DNA from: Notolepis coatsorum
Lineage: Eukaryota; Chordata; Actinopteri; Aulopiformes; Paralepididae
Reading direction: 5' to 3'
Assembly (NCBI GenBank): GCA_963971535.1
Contig: OZ020592.1
Span: forward strand, 54,195,150 to 54,259,149
Length of the DNA: 64,000 bases
A program made the translations under genes and the position numbers. Shown one piece after another: positions 43,340 to 55,942 of the stretch (position 1 is the stretch's first letter; every line of letters begins with the position of its first letter). The notes under the pieces are model-generated. The model was not told the DNA's origin. It worked only from the letters and a program-made list of their open reading frames with translations, and ran no database searches.

Positions 43340-44040
43340 TGGTACTTGTGCTTTATAAATGTATTGTGTATATATGTACATATATTTTATGTCCGGATGG
43401 TGTGTCTATGGAACGGTCACTGTCTCTATCACACTCACATGTGCGCAGGTATAGCCGCATACAAGTATCTAGGATACACATATTCATATGTGTACATAAT
43501 AGGTTTACACACACTCATATACACAAGGATAAGGTATACACGTCAGGGGCACACATACATGCACATACTCATTTATAGGAAATAGGCATACACATACCTA
43601 CATATACACATAGTTGAAATATAAGCTTTCACTGACACATAAGGGGGATACACATGTATATAGGAGACACACACATACGTAGCTGAGACGCACATATATA
43701 TACACATCTGAGATATACACTCACATAGGGGGCAGAGGCACACATGGATACGAAACACACACAAGAGATAGGAGTACAGTCACATACCAGGAAGATGCAC
43801 ACACACACATATGAGGCATGTACACATGCTTACGTGATACACGTACCCACATACATGTGTCGGAGACATGCGTGCATGCATGTTATCATGCACAACTGCA
43901 TATGTCTGGGGCGCTTTCTCTCACATGCAATATGGAGAAGGGTGGCATCCCGATAGAGGATGCAGCACATACCTGCTCGAAGGTAGTTCGGTCTACATGC
44001 AAGGTATATATATCAGGAATGTATACGCATAATGTATAGT
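43340..44040 (+). repeat. Cryptic ACAT/ACAC-rich low-complexity region
   Basis: About 700 bp are dominated by short CACATA-type motifs in irregular order. The open frames here are low-complexity artefacts. Confidence 0.7.
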
Positions 44041-44226
44041 ATAGTATGTTTCTTTTTTCGTAAGTCTTTTTTTATTTTCCATGTCAGTTATTAATGTATT
44101 TGTATGAGTCCTTTACATGTTTTGTATGTTCTTACAAAAAAAGAAAAAGGCAAATCCTGGAAATTGAATATGATGATGTGGAAAGAGATGTTTGGAATGT
44201 TGGAGAGATTTGTGCAAAAAAAAAAA

Positions 44227-44616
44227 AAATCAGATAATGGTCAAAAAGAAGGATTCAACTATGCTAGCTTGAGAGCTGGAGAGTGCAAACACCTCTGGCA
44301 AAGACTAGGATGAAACTGGGGCTTAAATAACACTGCCAGGCCAGACACGCCCAGGCATGCCCAAACACAGGACTAGGTCAGAAAAGAAAGAAAGAAACTG
44401 ATTCAGAAAAAGAAGGCTTCAACTATGGTAGTTTGGGAGCTGGATAGTGCAAACACCTCTAACTATAACAACTATAATGGTCAAAAAGAAGGCTTCAACT
44501 ATGCTAGCTTGAGAGCTGAGAGTGCAAACACCTCTGTCAAAGACTAGAATGAAACTGGGGCTTAAATAACACTGCCAGGTCAGACACGCCCAGACATGCC
44601 CAAACACAGGACCAGT
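44227..44616 (+). repeat. About 135-bp direct duplication
   Basis: A unit containing GAAACTGGGGCTTAAATAAC and GCCCAAACACAGGA occurs at about 44237-44372 and 44475-44612. A partial copy lies at 44403-44460. Confidence 0.85.
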
Positions 44617-45075
44617 TTGGACGCCATCTTGAAAATGATGCCTTTCCGGAAGGTGTATTTTCCTAGATTTTTAGTATGTTCACAAGCATGTCTAGAGGTA
44701 CCAGAATCAAGTGAAAAATCATAGTTATATATTTTTTTCTATTGAGATATATAGCCATTTTAAGCTTGGTCTGCCGCCATTTTGGACGCCATCTTGAAAA
44801 TTAAGCCTTTCTGGAAGGTGTATTTTCCTAGATTTTTAGTATGTTAGTGAACATGCCCAGAGGTACCAGAATCAGTTGAGAAATCCTTTGCACCATATTC
44901 TCAATTTGAGATATAGCCATTTTAATATCTCCACCGCCATCTGGGACGCCATCTTGGAAATGGCGGCTTTCGGGGGGGGTCGATTTTGGTTGACTTTTAG
45001 TCTGTTATTTAGCACGCCCAATACTATCGGAATCCATCGAAAAACCTTTTGTATAAATTTTTTTTGGGTTAAGTG
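44617..45075 (+). repeat. About 160-bp tandem repeat, three diverged units
   Basis: Units begin TTTGGACGCCATCTTGAAAA and contain AAGGTGTATTTTCCTAGATT and ACCAGAATC. They start near 44617, 44782 and 44942. The third is the most diverged. Confidence 0.85.
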
Positions 45076-45096
45076 CTTTTTTTTCATAGATTGACT

Positions 45097-46442
45097 CGCC
45101 TACTGTGATTATACAGATAAGAGAAAAATATGTTTGTTTCTAGGTTAAGGAACTCAGTAATAATCATTAAGTCATGTGCAAAATGAATGAAACATGTGTC
45201 TAGTCTTTTAGAAACAGTCAAACAACTATGGGCAAAATGAATGCAATACACTTTTAGTCTATAAAAGTTAATGATTAATAATTGAGACAGTAAGCATACT
45301 GGGAACATGATGTGATTAAAGACTGTTCTCAGAATAGAGTGTGTGGGTGAGGGGGCTTGGAATGTGACCACTGAGTAAATTTACATACAAAGTGTTGGCC
45401 ACAGTTAGAACAATAGAGCTGGGCACATCACGTAGCTGTTATCTAGCTGGGGTCTCTGGTGACACAGAGATAGACAGCTGTAAGGAGGAGGGAATTTAAG
45501 TTTCACTATTGCTGTAACTAAATGAATGTTTATATCCTGAATGAAACTTCAAGTTAAATTGCAAATATTACTGTTATATTGTACAAAGGCTGCTGAACGG
45601 AATAAGATGAAACATGTTGTATTTATGAAGAGAGTCATTGAAGGTTTACAATCAAGCCTTGTTTGAACCAAGTTGGACATATTTAAAATGATAACTAAGA
45701 CGTTAGCATAGAAAATTGAATAAAGTTAAAAGAAATAATTAGAACACTATAAAACTGGGCTTGATGGTAAAAGAGTGACTCTCATCTGAAACCCATTGCT
45801 TTTAAGTCAGGAATAATATGGTTATGTTTAGAAAATGGCTCCCAGTTCCACTAAATACATCCTGGAGTTTAATGCCAACTGTATTAAGCATATTTAGACA
45901 GTAATATATTTCTCTCATGGGAAAACAGAACAGAGGTCAGATGGTCTGTTTAAGACAACCCATTTTTACTTTACAACTGAAAGTCAGTGATTGGTGGAAA
46001 AACGTCTAGGGGACAGCCTATGATGACGTCACACAGAGGTGTCTCTCTCATTGATAAAATGGGAGTGCTGAGAACACACGACACACAGAACACCCCCGAC
46101 TCCAGCGGCAGGACGGCAGAACGAGAACAGACAAGAAACTCATCGCCATAGCAACGAAGCAAAACGACAACAAAGGACATTAAAGCGGGAACTTCCTGGT
46201 TTTCAGCAGACAAAGAACTTGAGTCAGCTAGATAGATTCAACGCTGTTCTGAACATCATTGATTTGAATATAGACTCTTTTCAACAAAGACTCATGCTTG
46301 AGTTGTTGGATTTCAACCCTTTAGTATAGAATTACCTTGTATTTTATATGCAATAAAATGCAACCCATCAACCCATGCATCAATGCAACCCATCTTGCTT
46401 GATGATTCTTCAATCACCTCACTATTCTCCTATGGGTAACAT
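45097..46442 (+). repeat. Possible solo LTR or other unassigned sequence
   Basis: The stretch has a TATA-like ACTATAAAACTG near 45750 and an AATAAA-type signal near 46342. It begins TGTGATT and could end GGGTAACA, an LTR-like order. No second copy and no TSD were found. The open frame at 45971-46213 (minus) shows no recognisable domain. Alternatives are ordinary intergenic DNA or the missing end of the copia element. Confidence 0.25.
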
Positions 46443-46564
46443 AACCAGCAACTTAGATCGAAACAACAGCAGAGTACTGAACTGTTAAGATAATACTATA
46501 CTTCACGAGACAAGTCCGTTAGAAGAGACAAGAAAAACAAAAAATTTGACCACTTGGTCACTAC

Positions 46565-46954
46565 TCACACTGATGTGGTTTCTCTCCCAAACATAACCTT
46601 TGTGAACCTATTTAGTTTGTCCTTAGTTGCTGGTTTGGTAAATACATCAGCCACCATTTGATCTGTGGGACAGTATCGCAAACAGATCTGTCCATTTAGT
46701 ACTGTAGATCTGATAAAATGGTACTTTATGTCTATGTGTTTGCATCTTTGTCTGCGGACTGGGTTCTTAGCTAATGCTATGGTTCCCTGATTGTCCTCAT
46801 GGACAATGGGTGGTGCATACTTACATGCATCCATATGTGTCAGCAGTTGAACCAGGTGTAAACACTCTTGGGTGGTTGCAGCTAGTGCCATGTACTCTGC
46901 TTCACATGTGGACAATGCCACCGTCTGTTGCTTTTTGGTCTTCCATGAGACCAA
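46565..46954 (-). pseudogene. Copia RNase H
   Basis: The 129-residue frame has SWKTKKQQTVALSTCEAEYM (the S/T-x-x-EAEY motif), HEDNQGTIALAKNP and HIDIKYHFIR, ending after the VADVFTKP block. It is the expected C-terminal domain of copia Pol. The segment joining it to RT (46955-47049) carries a frame break. No LTR follows on its 3' side. Confidence 0.9.
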
Positions 46955-47049
46955 TGGACCAGTCTCATGTAGACTAACACAGTACCCTGTTGTGCTGCGT
47001 CAGTCTGTGACATCTGCTGCCCAGTCCGCATCACTGTAAGCCTGTAACC

Positions 47050-48741
47050 TCAAAAATCAGAATTACACTTCTTGTAACACAACATTTTATCACTGGTGCC
47101 CTTTAAGAACCTCAATACATGTTTGACAGTAGCCCAATGTTCCTCAGTTGGTTTGTTAAAATACTGAGACAGTTTACTCACTATGAAACACAGATCTGGC
47201 CTAGTACACATAGTAAGATAGATTAGGCTACCGACCACCTCTCTGTACCGGGTGACATCATTCATTAGTCCTGCCCCTTCAGTGTAATCGAGTGCCCGCT
47301 CACATGGTGTTGATCTGGGTTTACAGTCCTGCATGTCAAACCTCTCTAGCATGTTCTTTACACACTGCTTCTGTGACATTGTCACACATCCATCGCACTG
47401 TTCAAAATCGATTCCTAGGAAGTGTGTCAATCTGCCCATATCCTTCATCTGAAATTTCCTTGTGAGCATCTCTTTTACAGCCTTCATTGCATTCTCATTA
47501 CTGGCTGCAAGAACCAAATCATCAACCCATATAATCATGATTACCTTCTCATGCTCAGTTTCTCTTGTATATACACAGTGATCAGCAGGGTTTTGCACAA
47601 ATTCATTCACAATTAGATAGTCATGTAACATGTTGTTCCAATTCCGGCCAGACTGTTTTAGACCATACAGTGACTTCTCTAGTTTACACACCAATGTCTC
47701 TGTGCCAGATGTCTGTTCATAACCCTCTGGCTGTTCCATGTATATCTCATAATCTATCGATGCATGTAGGTAGGCAGTTTTAACGTCCATCTGATTTAAA
47801 ATCAAATTTTCTTGTGCAGCTTTCTGCATCAGCACTCTGACACTGGTCAGGTCGGCTGTGGGAGAAAAAGTCTCTCCATAGTCAACACCCCTTCTCTGAC
47901 TGTAGCCTTTAGCAACATATCGTGCCTTGTATTTATCTGTACCATCTAGCATACACCCATCGACCCCCCCACTGCAACTTTGCCCTGTGGCAAGTTGGTC
48001 AAAGTAAATGTACCGTTCTCTCTGTGATTGCATTTCATCCTCCATGGCACTGACCCATTCCTTTGATTCGGGTGACTTCACTGCATCACTGTAAGTTAAA
48101 GGTATGTTACACAACATTTTGTAACAATAATCAACATTAACCCGTGTCTGGTCTTGACTTACTTCATATACACTATCACCAAAATAATCGGGCTTCTTCC
48201 GGTCCCTAGAAGGATAGCGTGGAGACTCCCGTTTGACCTCCTGTTCCTCTCTAGCCTGATCCTGGCTGTTCTCTGGCCTGGTCACAGGAATCTGCTGTTT
48301 AGCAGTCTCTGGACTAGCATCCATTTGTTTGCTTGTGCTAGCCCTAAGTGGCCCACCAAAATCCTCATCATCTATGGATATCTCAGTCTGTGTCTGCTTC
48401 TCACCTACTGTTCTTGGCATAAATCTGACCAGCCTGTGCTTCCTCACCTTTCCACTGTCGGGGTAGAAAACCAGGTAAGCTGGGCTCTTCTTGTCATGCC
48501 CGACAAAGAAGCCCTTCTCACTCCTAGGGTCTAACTTTTTCTTGTGCTGTCTGTAGGCATAACACAGAGTTCCAAACTTCTGCATCCTAGACATATTAGG
48601 ACGTTTCCCTGTCAGCAGCATGTGAGGTGTCCGTTTAGTGCGATTGTTAAAACATCTATTCCTTACTTGAGATGCAGTCTGTACTGCATAAGGCCATAAT
48701 GCTTTTGGGAGCTTGCTCTCTAATAGCATGCATCTAGCCAT
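47050..48741 (-). pseudogene. Copia integrase C-terminus and reverse transcriptase
   Basis: The 563-residue frame starts at MARCMLLESKLPKALW of integrase. It passes FGTLCYAYRQHKKKLDPRS, then the RT: KARYVAKGYSQRRGVDYGET near residue 270, LNQMDVKTAYLHASID near 312-327, SLYGLKQSGRNW near 357-368 and the catalytic IIWVDDLVLAAS near 400-412. The FLGIDFEQ block follows. Catalytic residues are intact. The block before 270 (YIYFDQLATGQSC) looks locally damaged. Confidence 0.9.
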
Positions 48742-49025
48742 GTCGAAAAGAGTCCTAAACTGGCGTTCTGCAGTACCATTCTGTATGAGGCGGTGTCAGC
48801 TATGAACTGCTCTGTTGCATGCACAGTATCACTCTTATGCTTAAGATGATAGATAAACACAGTACTTGAGTAGTTGTCAGTAAACGTAAGTGTAAATCTA
48901 TGCCCATCTATGGACACTGGGTCAATAGGACCCGCTAGGTCTGTGTGCACCAACTCTAGAACCTTTTTGGCTCTCACATCAGGCTTCCTGTTGAAGCTTT
49001 GTACAAACTTTCCCTGAGTGGACAC
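48720..49025 (-). pseudogene. Copia integrase core, deleted
   Basis: The frame contains GKFVQSFNRKPDVRAKKVLE, the first catalytic Asp in LVHTDLAGPI, and FTDNYSS. It then reads ATEQFIADTASYRMVLQN, where the second Asp and the region around the catalytic Glu should be. An internal deletion removed part of the core. The tail beyond residue 86 is out of frame. The HHCC finger region upstream (49025-49330) is degraded. Confidence 0.75.
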
Positions 49026-49338
49026 TTCACAGTTCAGTTTAGACTTGTCAATTATCCCTTTAATAGTGTCCTAGAATTTCATGCCATGTCTGTATATCAA
49101 AACAGCCCTTGCTCTGATCACATTGGTCATCCACTATGGGCAAATAATACAGCCTATTATGCTCATGGATGTGAAATTCAGTACAGTCTCTGTGCTGTAG
49201 GACGTCTTCTCCTTGTCTGAAGATCACAGTGGTTCCAGTGTCAGTGGTGGCTGCTCTCAGAGAAGATGTCCTGCGGGAATGAGGGGACGTACAGCGCCCC
49301 TCTCAGTGTTGTAGTCAGTCGCCTCCCTCTGCCGTCAA

Positions 49339-50166
49339 TCAAGCACACCTCCGCGTCCATCTGCGCTCTGCGACCCCGTTGCTCCTCGTGCCATCAGCCA
49401 ACTCCACGCAGTGAGACTTGGCCTGGAATCCGTCATCGAACACTTTGAACTTGGCCAGGTCGGTGATTATATACGCAGTCGCACCGGTGTCCACCATCAG
49501 GCCCTTCTTCTTAACACCGCGTCCTGGCTCGCCTTCCCTCGCCAGAAACGCATATGTGTTGTTGTCATGACAACTCACGTGCACAGACACGCCTCGCACA
49601 TCGTTCTGCTCCGGTCTCCGTCTGCAGGTCGCCCCTTGATGTGTGGAGCTTTTACAGTGGTGACACCACAGCTTGCGTCGACAGGTCCTTCTCATATGCC
49701 CATTTTGGCCACATCTGTAGCATATAATGTCTGTACGCTGTGCGCTCTGAATGCGCGCGCTCTGGGCATTCTGTGCACCCCGGTCAGACAGGGCTTGGGC
49801 TCGCATAACATTGTCATCCGACGTGGTAACGCGCATTTTCTCAGTGTCCTCAAAATTCCTGAGCTTAGTCTTAAACTCAGAAAACACTATAGTCTCATCA
49901 CTCTGTGTGACATGTATCGCAAAGGGTTTAAATGCCTCGGGCAGTCCTTTTAATACCATAGCCACGAGTAGACTATCACTCAAAGTCTCATTTGCGTTTC
50001 TCAGTGCAGTTATTGCCCTTTCTGCCCGAATTACATAGTCAGTCACCGTTTCACTGCTAGACTTGTGCAGTGTAGTCAGCTCTATAGGTATAGAGACTGA
50101 TAATCCTTGGCTTCCCTGAACCCGCATAATAATTGCGCAATATTCCGATGGCTTTCCGTCCATCAT
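49339..50166 (-). pseudogene. Copia Gag C-part, zinc knuckle and protease
   Basis: The 275-residue frame contains [16 protein letters not shown] of copia Gag near residue 90. A CCHC knuckle ([14 protein letters not shown]) lies near 149-162. The aspartic protease active site, [14 protein letters not shown], lies near 224-237. The protease then goes out of frame after [10 protein letters not shown], where coding continues poorly toward 49025. Protease would cut the Gag-Pol precursor. Confidence 0.85.
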
Positions 50167-50430
50167 CAGACGCTTCTCGCATTACCAGCGATAAACTCTT
50201 ATCGTCCAGAAACTGGATGAGCTCTGCGTATATCAATGCGTTTTTCTCACCATCTTCTCTCAACTCGTCAGGAGACGCCTCGTCGGAGATCCGTTTCGAG
50301 AGTGTCCTTTAGTCTCCGTAGCCGGAGATGGCCCATGAACTTAGTCTCCAACAGTTCATACTTTTGTTCATCTCCGTCAAACGCTAGACGAGACCAACGC
50401 GAACTCCCTTCCGATTGTCTGGTCGTCATG
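49960..50430 (-). pseudogene. Copia Gag N-terminal part
   Basis: The likely start is the ATG at 50430 (MTTRQSEGSSRW, then LAFDGDEQKYELLETKFMGH). A frameshift near 50270 leads to EASPDELREDGEKNALIYAE, and a second near 50060-50160 joins the frame that carries the rest of Gag. The content fits the copia Gag domain that forms cytoplasmic particles. Three frames over 470 bp show decay. Confidence 0.7.
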
Positions 50431-50455
50431 ATTCTAGCGCTCTGGGCCCATAACC

Positions 50456-50698
50456 TGTTGAATGTCGGATATTGCGTATTGGCTAGACATCATAACCTGG
50501 ACTATACAGTATATAGAGAGAAGGAATAAAATGCTGAGAGACAGAATCCGTGTATCAAGGAAGCAACATTTTTATTTGTGAAGGTCGCTCTTTATATAAA
50601 CACACTCAGCTGGTATTAATGAGTCCATCACTCAGCTGGTGTCAATCAGTCAATCACTCTGAATGGATGACGGGAGAGCACACTCATTATTGTCAACA
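50456..50698 (-). repeat. Copia 5' LTR
   Basis: The 243-bp segment starts TGTTGAATGTC and ends TGTCAACA on the plus strand. Its outer and inner ends are near-complementary (TGTTGAATGTC against TGTTGACA). On the minus strand it is followed by a likely primer-binding site, then the Gag ATG at about 50430. Confidence 0.75.
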
Positions 50699-50740
50699 AG
50701 GGATATATTCCAGTAGGCGCAGAGCGGCAGCTATACGATA

Positions 50741-51094
50741 CTATAACTGTAGGGCCTCAATGTCCTTTAACAGTTTAACTTCCTTTTCATGCCGTTTGTT
50801 CTCCTCATCTTTTACTTTGTTTGATTGTTCTTGGGGTAGAGTTGTATTTTCACCTGTAGCTCTTTCCGTCTGGGTTTCCAATATTTTGTCCTTGAGGTAG
50901 AGTAGCTCTGCCATGCGATTGTCCTCCAACTGCTCTAGCTCTTCTCTCTGCAGGTGGTTGCTTATCAGTACTATTAGTGATGTCCTATTCTTCCCGGTAA
51001 CATGCTCAAACTCTGCACCAGCAATGGTAAGGAAGTCACACAGATCCACTAATTTGTCCTTTGGCAATGTGCATAATGTTCCTATTACTTCCAA
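50741..51094 (-). pseudogene. gypsy-2 Gag N-terminal fragment
   Basis: The ATG at 51094 opens a 117-residue frame (MEVIGTLCTLPKDKLVDLCD). A Leu-rich, SAP-like N-terminal segment is followed by a charged coiled-coil-like region (QREELEQLEDNRMAELLYL, KHEKEVKLLKD). From memory this matches Gag N-termini of fish gypsy elements. It stops at 50741 just before the copia LTR. The distance of 216 bp from the 5' LTR fits a leader. Confidence 0.7.
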
Positions 51095-51309
51095 CGGTAG
51101 TGTCTAACACAGATGACTCCCATCTTCTTTGCAGTGACAGGGGGTAATATACAGTACCAGTGGTAGTCCTATGTCACTCAGAACTCCACGTCGCTGCTTC
51201 ACCACTCCATGTCGCCTGCCTGGGTAAATTGAGGGGCTGAATGACGGCTGGATATGTCTACTGTTGGTAGTTGATCCTCGTCGCACTCATTCCAGCAGTG
51301 CCTCCAAAA

Positions 51310-51970
51310 TGTTGCACCCCCTGCATAGGGGAGAGTGAAAAACCACACAAACACATGCTGTTGCTCTCATTTGTGTAATGAATTGAAACAATATCAAGAA
51401 CAACACATTCTGAATTGAAACTATAATATATAACACATAGCTTCAAACAATACCAGCATCAAGATCAAACAAATACAAAACATCTCCCTTCAACCAATCT
51501 CATTGAAAGGACCATCCCTATCCACAAGCTTAATTGACAAGAGAACAAGCATAATTGACAAGAGGCTGTGCTGCTGTATACTGTTCTAATTTACGTGCTT
51601 CTCTGTATACAAAACATGCTAATACAATTCTCACACAGGAACAATAATACATTCTTACCTGCATAGGGGAGAGTGAAAAACCACACAAACACATGCTGTT
51701 GCTCTCATTTGTGTAATGAATGAGAAGCAGGTGTGCATTCCCCCACAAAGTAGTTTCTTGCAAGGCAAGTATAATCGAGCACCTATTCATGGATCACTTC
51801 TCAGACCCAAGCAATAGAAAACAGCATAAAAATTGAAAATAATAATATACTTCGTTCTTATACATTAAATAACAATAGAAAACAACTTATATATACACAA
51901 ATCACCCGAAAATAATTATATACTAATAATAAACTATACTTAATAATAATATACTTTCATGAGTACTACA
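51310..51970 (-). repeat. gypsy-2 5' LTR
   Basis: This 661-bp LTR aligns with 25802-26507 with several small deletions. It has the same internal repeat of about 60 bp at about 51318 and 51659. The TSD CTAT follows at 51971. Confidence 0.9.
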
Positions 51971-52054
51971 CTATTACGAGAACAAACATTACTTTGGAGG
52001 AAAATGCTCCTTGGTTTCAGCCACACCAGCATGTGTTTAGTCAGCTATCTACAG

Positions 52055-52056
<2 letters not shown>

Positions 52057-52089
<33 letters not shown>
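52057..52089 (+). repeat. (CT)n microsatellite
   Basis: About 33 bp of CT dinucleotide. Confidence 0.95.
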
Positions 52090-52092
<3 letters not shown>

Positions 52093-52118
52093 AGTATATT
52101 TCTAGTCACATTTATTAG

Positions 52119-52161
52119 TGTGTGTGTGTGTGTGTGTGTGTGCGTGTGTGTGCGTGTGCGT

Positions 52162-52230
<69 letters not shown>

Positions 52231-52272
52231 CGTGCGTCGGTGTGTGCGTGTGTCGGTGTGTGTGTGTGTCCT
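52119..52272 (+). repeat. (GT)n microsatellite with GC interruptions
   Basis: About 154 bp of GT dinucleotide with TGCG and TCGG interruptions. Confidence 0.95.
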
Positions 52273-54809
52273 TAATGTGTTTATTTCTCTGTGTGTGTGT
52301 GTGCATGTGTATATGTGAGTGATCGGGAGGGGCAATAAATAGGATATCAGGATGAACTCTCTGTGTGCCCGTGTGCGCCTATACAGTATGTGGTGACAAA
52401 TGCATTTGTGTGCGGTTGTGTTTCGAGTGTTGGAGAGGATGTTTTACGGGCCGAAAAAGGGGCGGATAGCTCGTTGGCGTTGGCAGCGGCAATCGACTGG
52501 CTAAATGGCTCGGGACAAGCTGCCAAGTCAGCAATAGCGTGAGAAAGTGACTTAGAGGAGGGAGGGGGGTTTGGGGGGGGGGGGTTGCTGGTGGCAACAG
52601 TATCCCCATTCCAAACCCCTTCACATCCCCTGCAACTGCCCCATTAAATATTAAATATCCATCTCCTCTATTATAGACTTGGCACCATGAGAGGAACAAA
52701 TCAGCGAAATGGACGATAGATCAGACAGCCTGTGTCAGATCAATGTCATCCATCATGTTCACTGTGAGGTGACAGACACAGGAGTCTGGCGCTCTGCAGC
52801 GGGTCGGCGCAAGCAGCCCAAACCCCTCCCCTGCGCTTTGTAGCGCGCTTATCTGATGTGTTCATTGGATGCAATGGGCTGAAAACAGCAGCGGTGGGGT
52901 GGGGTGGGGAGGGCATATCACTCTTACTTACCTGCAGGAATTAATGGCACATGTACACTACAGCTATTCATTGCATTTTCCACATTCTATGTTGCAGGCG
53001 GCGATAATAGACACTTGGGAACCACCCTGTAATGGCCCCAATTTATGCCCCTGCCCCAGTAAGCGTCATCGGATACATTCTGCCTCTGGTGAGTGTCCTA
53101 ACTTTCATGTAACCAGGGGATCCCTGAGAACATAATATGACCTGCATGCTTGTCTCACAGCTCAGGGCCTTTGGGGGAGGGGTGGTGCTGTGTGCAGAAT
53201 TCTGAGAGAGCACGGATGCGTACGCCTCACGTCTATTTATTTACCGCATCGTAAGTGTGAGATTTAACATGCGAAGGTCAAGTGGGTAAAAGGCTTGGAC
53301 TCCATGAGGCGAACAATGGACTCAATTACCACTGATTATCTGGGTACGAATGGCGGGTTTCTAAATGGAGCAGGGGGGGAGGTGTAATACCCCTGGAGGG
53401 TAGTTTTCTTTCATGAAATATCTACTCCCCTGGTCAAACTGCATTTCTGCCGCATAGCAGCAGATAAAGATGCCAATCACACACTTTTTCCATGTCCATA
53501 TGTTGTGCATTTCTCACAGCGGTACTGCATGGAGATATATACTTCACGCCCCACCTTAAACGTCAATTGGACGCTGTGCGTGACCATGTGAGATACCAAC
53601 TTTTTAGCGAGTCCCATACTGAGACATGGCAGCAGTCTCGTTATGCACGATAACACTGGAGTTCAGGTGAGTTGACGGAAAGAACGCCCCCTCTAGCTAA
53701 TTAAACACCAAGCGTTTTACATCGTCTACTGGTTATCAACGTCTGAAGTAGCTAATTACCTCATCAGGACCTTCAAACGACTTCAGAAGTCATTTTTTTT
53801 CGCTGAGAGTGTACAATACACAACTTCTGGGACAAGACTGAACACTGAAGCCAGTTTTCATGCTTCAATTAGATTCTGTTCTTTCATGTTGCCAGGAACA
53901 ATGTGTGTTCAATGCTCATGTATAACAAAAACTAATCTGAACCGAAGATGAGTTTGTGTTAGGGTTGATTCTGTCATTTTTGCCTTGTGTGTATATAATA
54001 TACGAATATAAAAGAAGTCACAGAGAGAGCAGCAGTATAGAGAAGGTATAGGTACACAAAAATATTCCCAATCTTCACAAGTATTTGAAAGAAACACTCC
54101 ACCAAAACATTTTAAGTGATTTATTTTTTTCATAATCTCACATGATGTATCCCAAAAATATTAACTGTCTTGGTTTTAGAGTTATTGAGTAGAAAAGCTG
54201 GAAGGTGTTATGTGTCATTTTGATGTGACATCCAGGAAGCATTAAAAGGATATTTCCATTCTCCTACGCAGAGAGTCGGACGATGTTCCATTGTCAAAAA
54301 TGTTTGGCCCAAAGAGGTAGTGTTCATTAAAACAGCTTCTGCCAATAAAGATAACTGCCCAGTAATCTAAGGGTGAAAATATATAAGTTAATAAAACAAA
54401 AACAACAAATCGCAACGAGCTAAAGCTTCATTCTCATCTCGTCGCTGAGCTGGCAGCCATGTCTGTTCATTTGCATTTTCTGATCTCAGTAAATATTGCA
54501 TTTTTAATACCAAAATGCCTTGCTAGGTCAGTATTGCCCAGACAAAAATATTTGCCAAACATTATTTTGACATGTATACATTTTGTCAATTCATCCCTCC
54601 TGCTGTGCTGCGGAACGGCCATTTCCTGAGCTGCTTGGCTCGATCAAGCAAAGTGGATAGCAGCTGTGCCTTTGTTTTGGGGGGTTTTGTCCAGTTTTAA
54701 GCAATTCTAAGCTATAGGAAAGACCATGGGATCACCCAAATTAAAAGGGTTCTTCCTCAAGGGGTCATGACTATACACAGCAAATGTCAAGGTAAGAACA
54801 TTTAAGTTA

Positions 54810-54965
54810 TACTTTATTTATCCCTGTGGGGACATTTGGCCCATTCTAGCCACTCAGGAGCGCTGGGCAGCCACAGGCATGATGTGCCTGGGGACAAACT
54901 CCACTTGTAATACCAGTACCCTAGTCAAGGGCAATGGCAGGATTGCCTAGCATGTATTTTCAAGT
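54810..54965. repeat. Dispersed repeat fragment
   Basis: The segment with TTTATCCCTGTGGGGACATT, then CAGGAGCGCTGGGCAGCCAC, CTGGGGACAAACTCC and AGTCAAGGGC, resembles a widely dispersed fish retroposon tail. Confidence 0.4.
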
Positions 54966-55126
54966 TTATAAAAGTAACTTTTAACACAAACCAAAACTGA
55001 TTGTCCAGTCATCTCTGTGGGTAATTCTAAGAAAATGCTTTCAACTGCTATAGCCAGTTGTGAGAGTAGATTGAAATCTACTTGAGTCTTGTACTGGGAA
55101 GCTCCCAGATGTGCATGTGTGCTTGT

Positions 55127-55150
55127 GCGTGCGTGTGTTGTGTGCGTGTG

Positions 55151-55189
<39 letters not shown>
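55127..55189 (+). repeat. (GT)n microsatellite
   Basis: GT dinucleotides with a few GC and TTG interruptions. Confidence 0.9.
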
Positions 55190-55190
<1 letters not shown>

Positions 55191-55499
55191 TAGGCTACTG
55201 TACTGTAAAAATGTGTGCTCTTAATAAACTTGTCTGGCTAAATGATGGTTTAAAAAAAGCATGTGTATAGCCAGTCTAAACATGAATGAACCTATGGCAG
55301 CATGCAGGGAACAGACAGTGTTAAATATAGTTCCTATTAGATCAGTATATGTGACAGTGGGGGGATGGAGGACAAGCAGAATGCGCTGTACCCAGCAATG
55401 TGCCAACAGAGTCACAGCTTGGGCTGAACAACAAGGGACTGAAGGTTACAGCTATGGTACACTGCACATTGTATGTGTTTGTGCATGTGTATAAGCATG

Positions 55500-55942
<443 letters not shown>

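Larger units (their letters stand above)
46565..50698 (-). mobile_element. Ty1/copia LTR retrotransposon, 3' LTR missing
   Basis: The minus-strand order is 5' LTR (50456-50698), Gag, protease, integrase, RT, RNase H. Integrase before RT is the copia hallmark. It interrupts the gypsy-2 gag region. No second LTR copy was found left of 46565, so the element is truncated there or was rearranged. Frameshifts in gag and a deletion in the integrase core make it inactive. Confidence 0.9.
25802..51970 (-). mobile_element. Ty3/gypsy LTR retrotransposon (gypsy-2) expanded to 26 kb
   Basis: The paired LTRs lie at 25802-26507 and 51310-51970, beginning TGTTGCACC and ending ACA on the plus strand. A 4-bp duplication, CTAT, lies at 25798-25801 and 51971-51974. 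The element reads leftward: Gag start at 51094, RT near 31446, RNase H, integrase, 3' LTR. A purine tract (GAAGGGGAG on the minus strand) precedes the 3' LTR. The Gag C-terminus, protease and RT N-terminus are missing. The gap 31447-50740 is filled by other elements. No chromodomain or envelope was seen. Confidence 0.85.

Noticed and set aside
45097-46442. A confident endogenous retrovirus LTR
   Set aside because: TATA-like and polyadenylation-like signals are present, but there is no partner LTR, no TSD and no adjacent retroviral coding.
52102-52335. Open frames of alternating Cys-Val or His-Thr over (GT)n tracts (also 55342-56137)
   Set aside because: These are pure microsatellite translations in every frame and not genes.
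52869-53135. Host exon in the low-repeat region
   Set aside because: No domain, no convincing splice sites and biased composition. It is indistinguishable from a random open frame.
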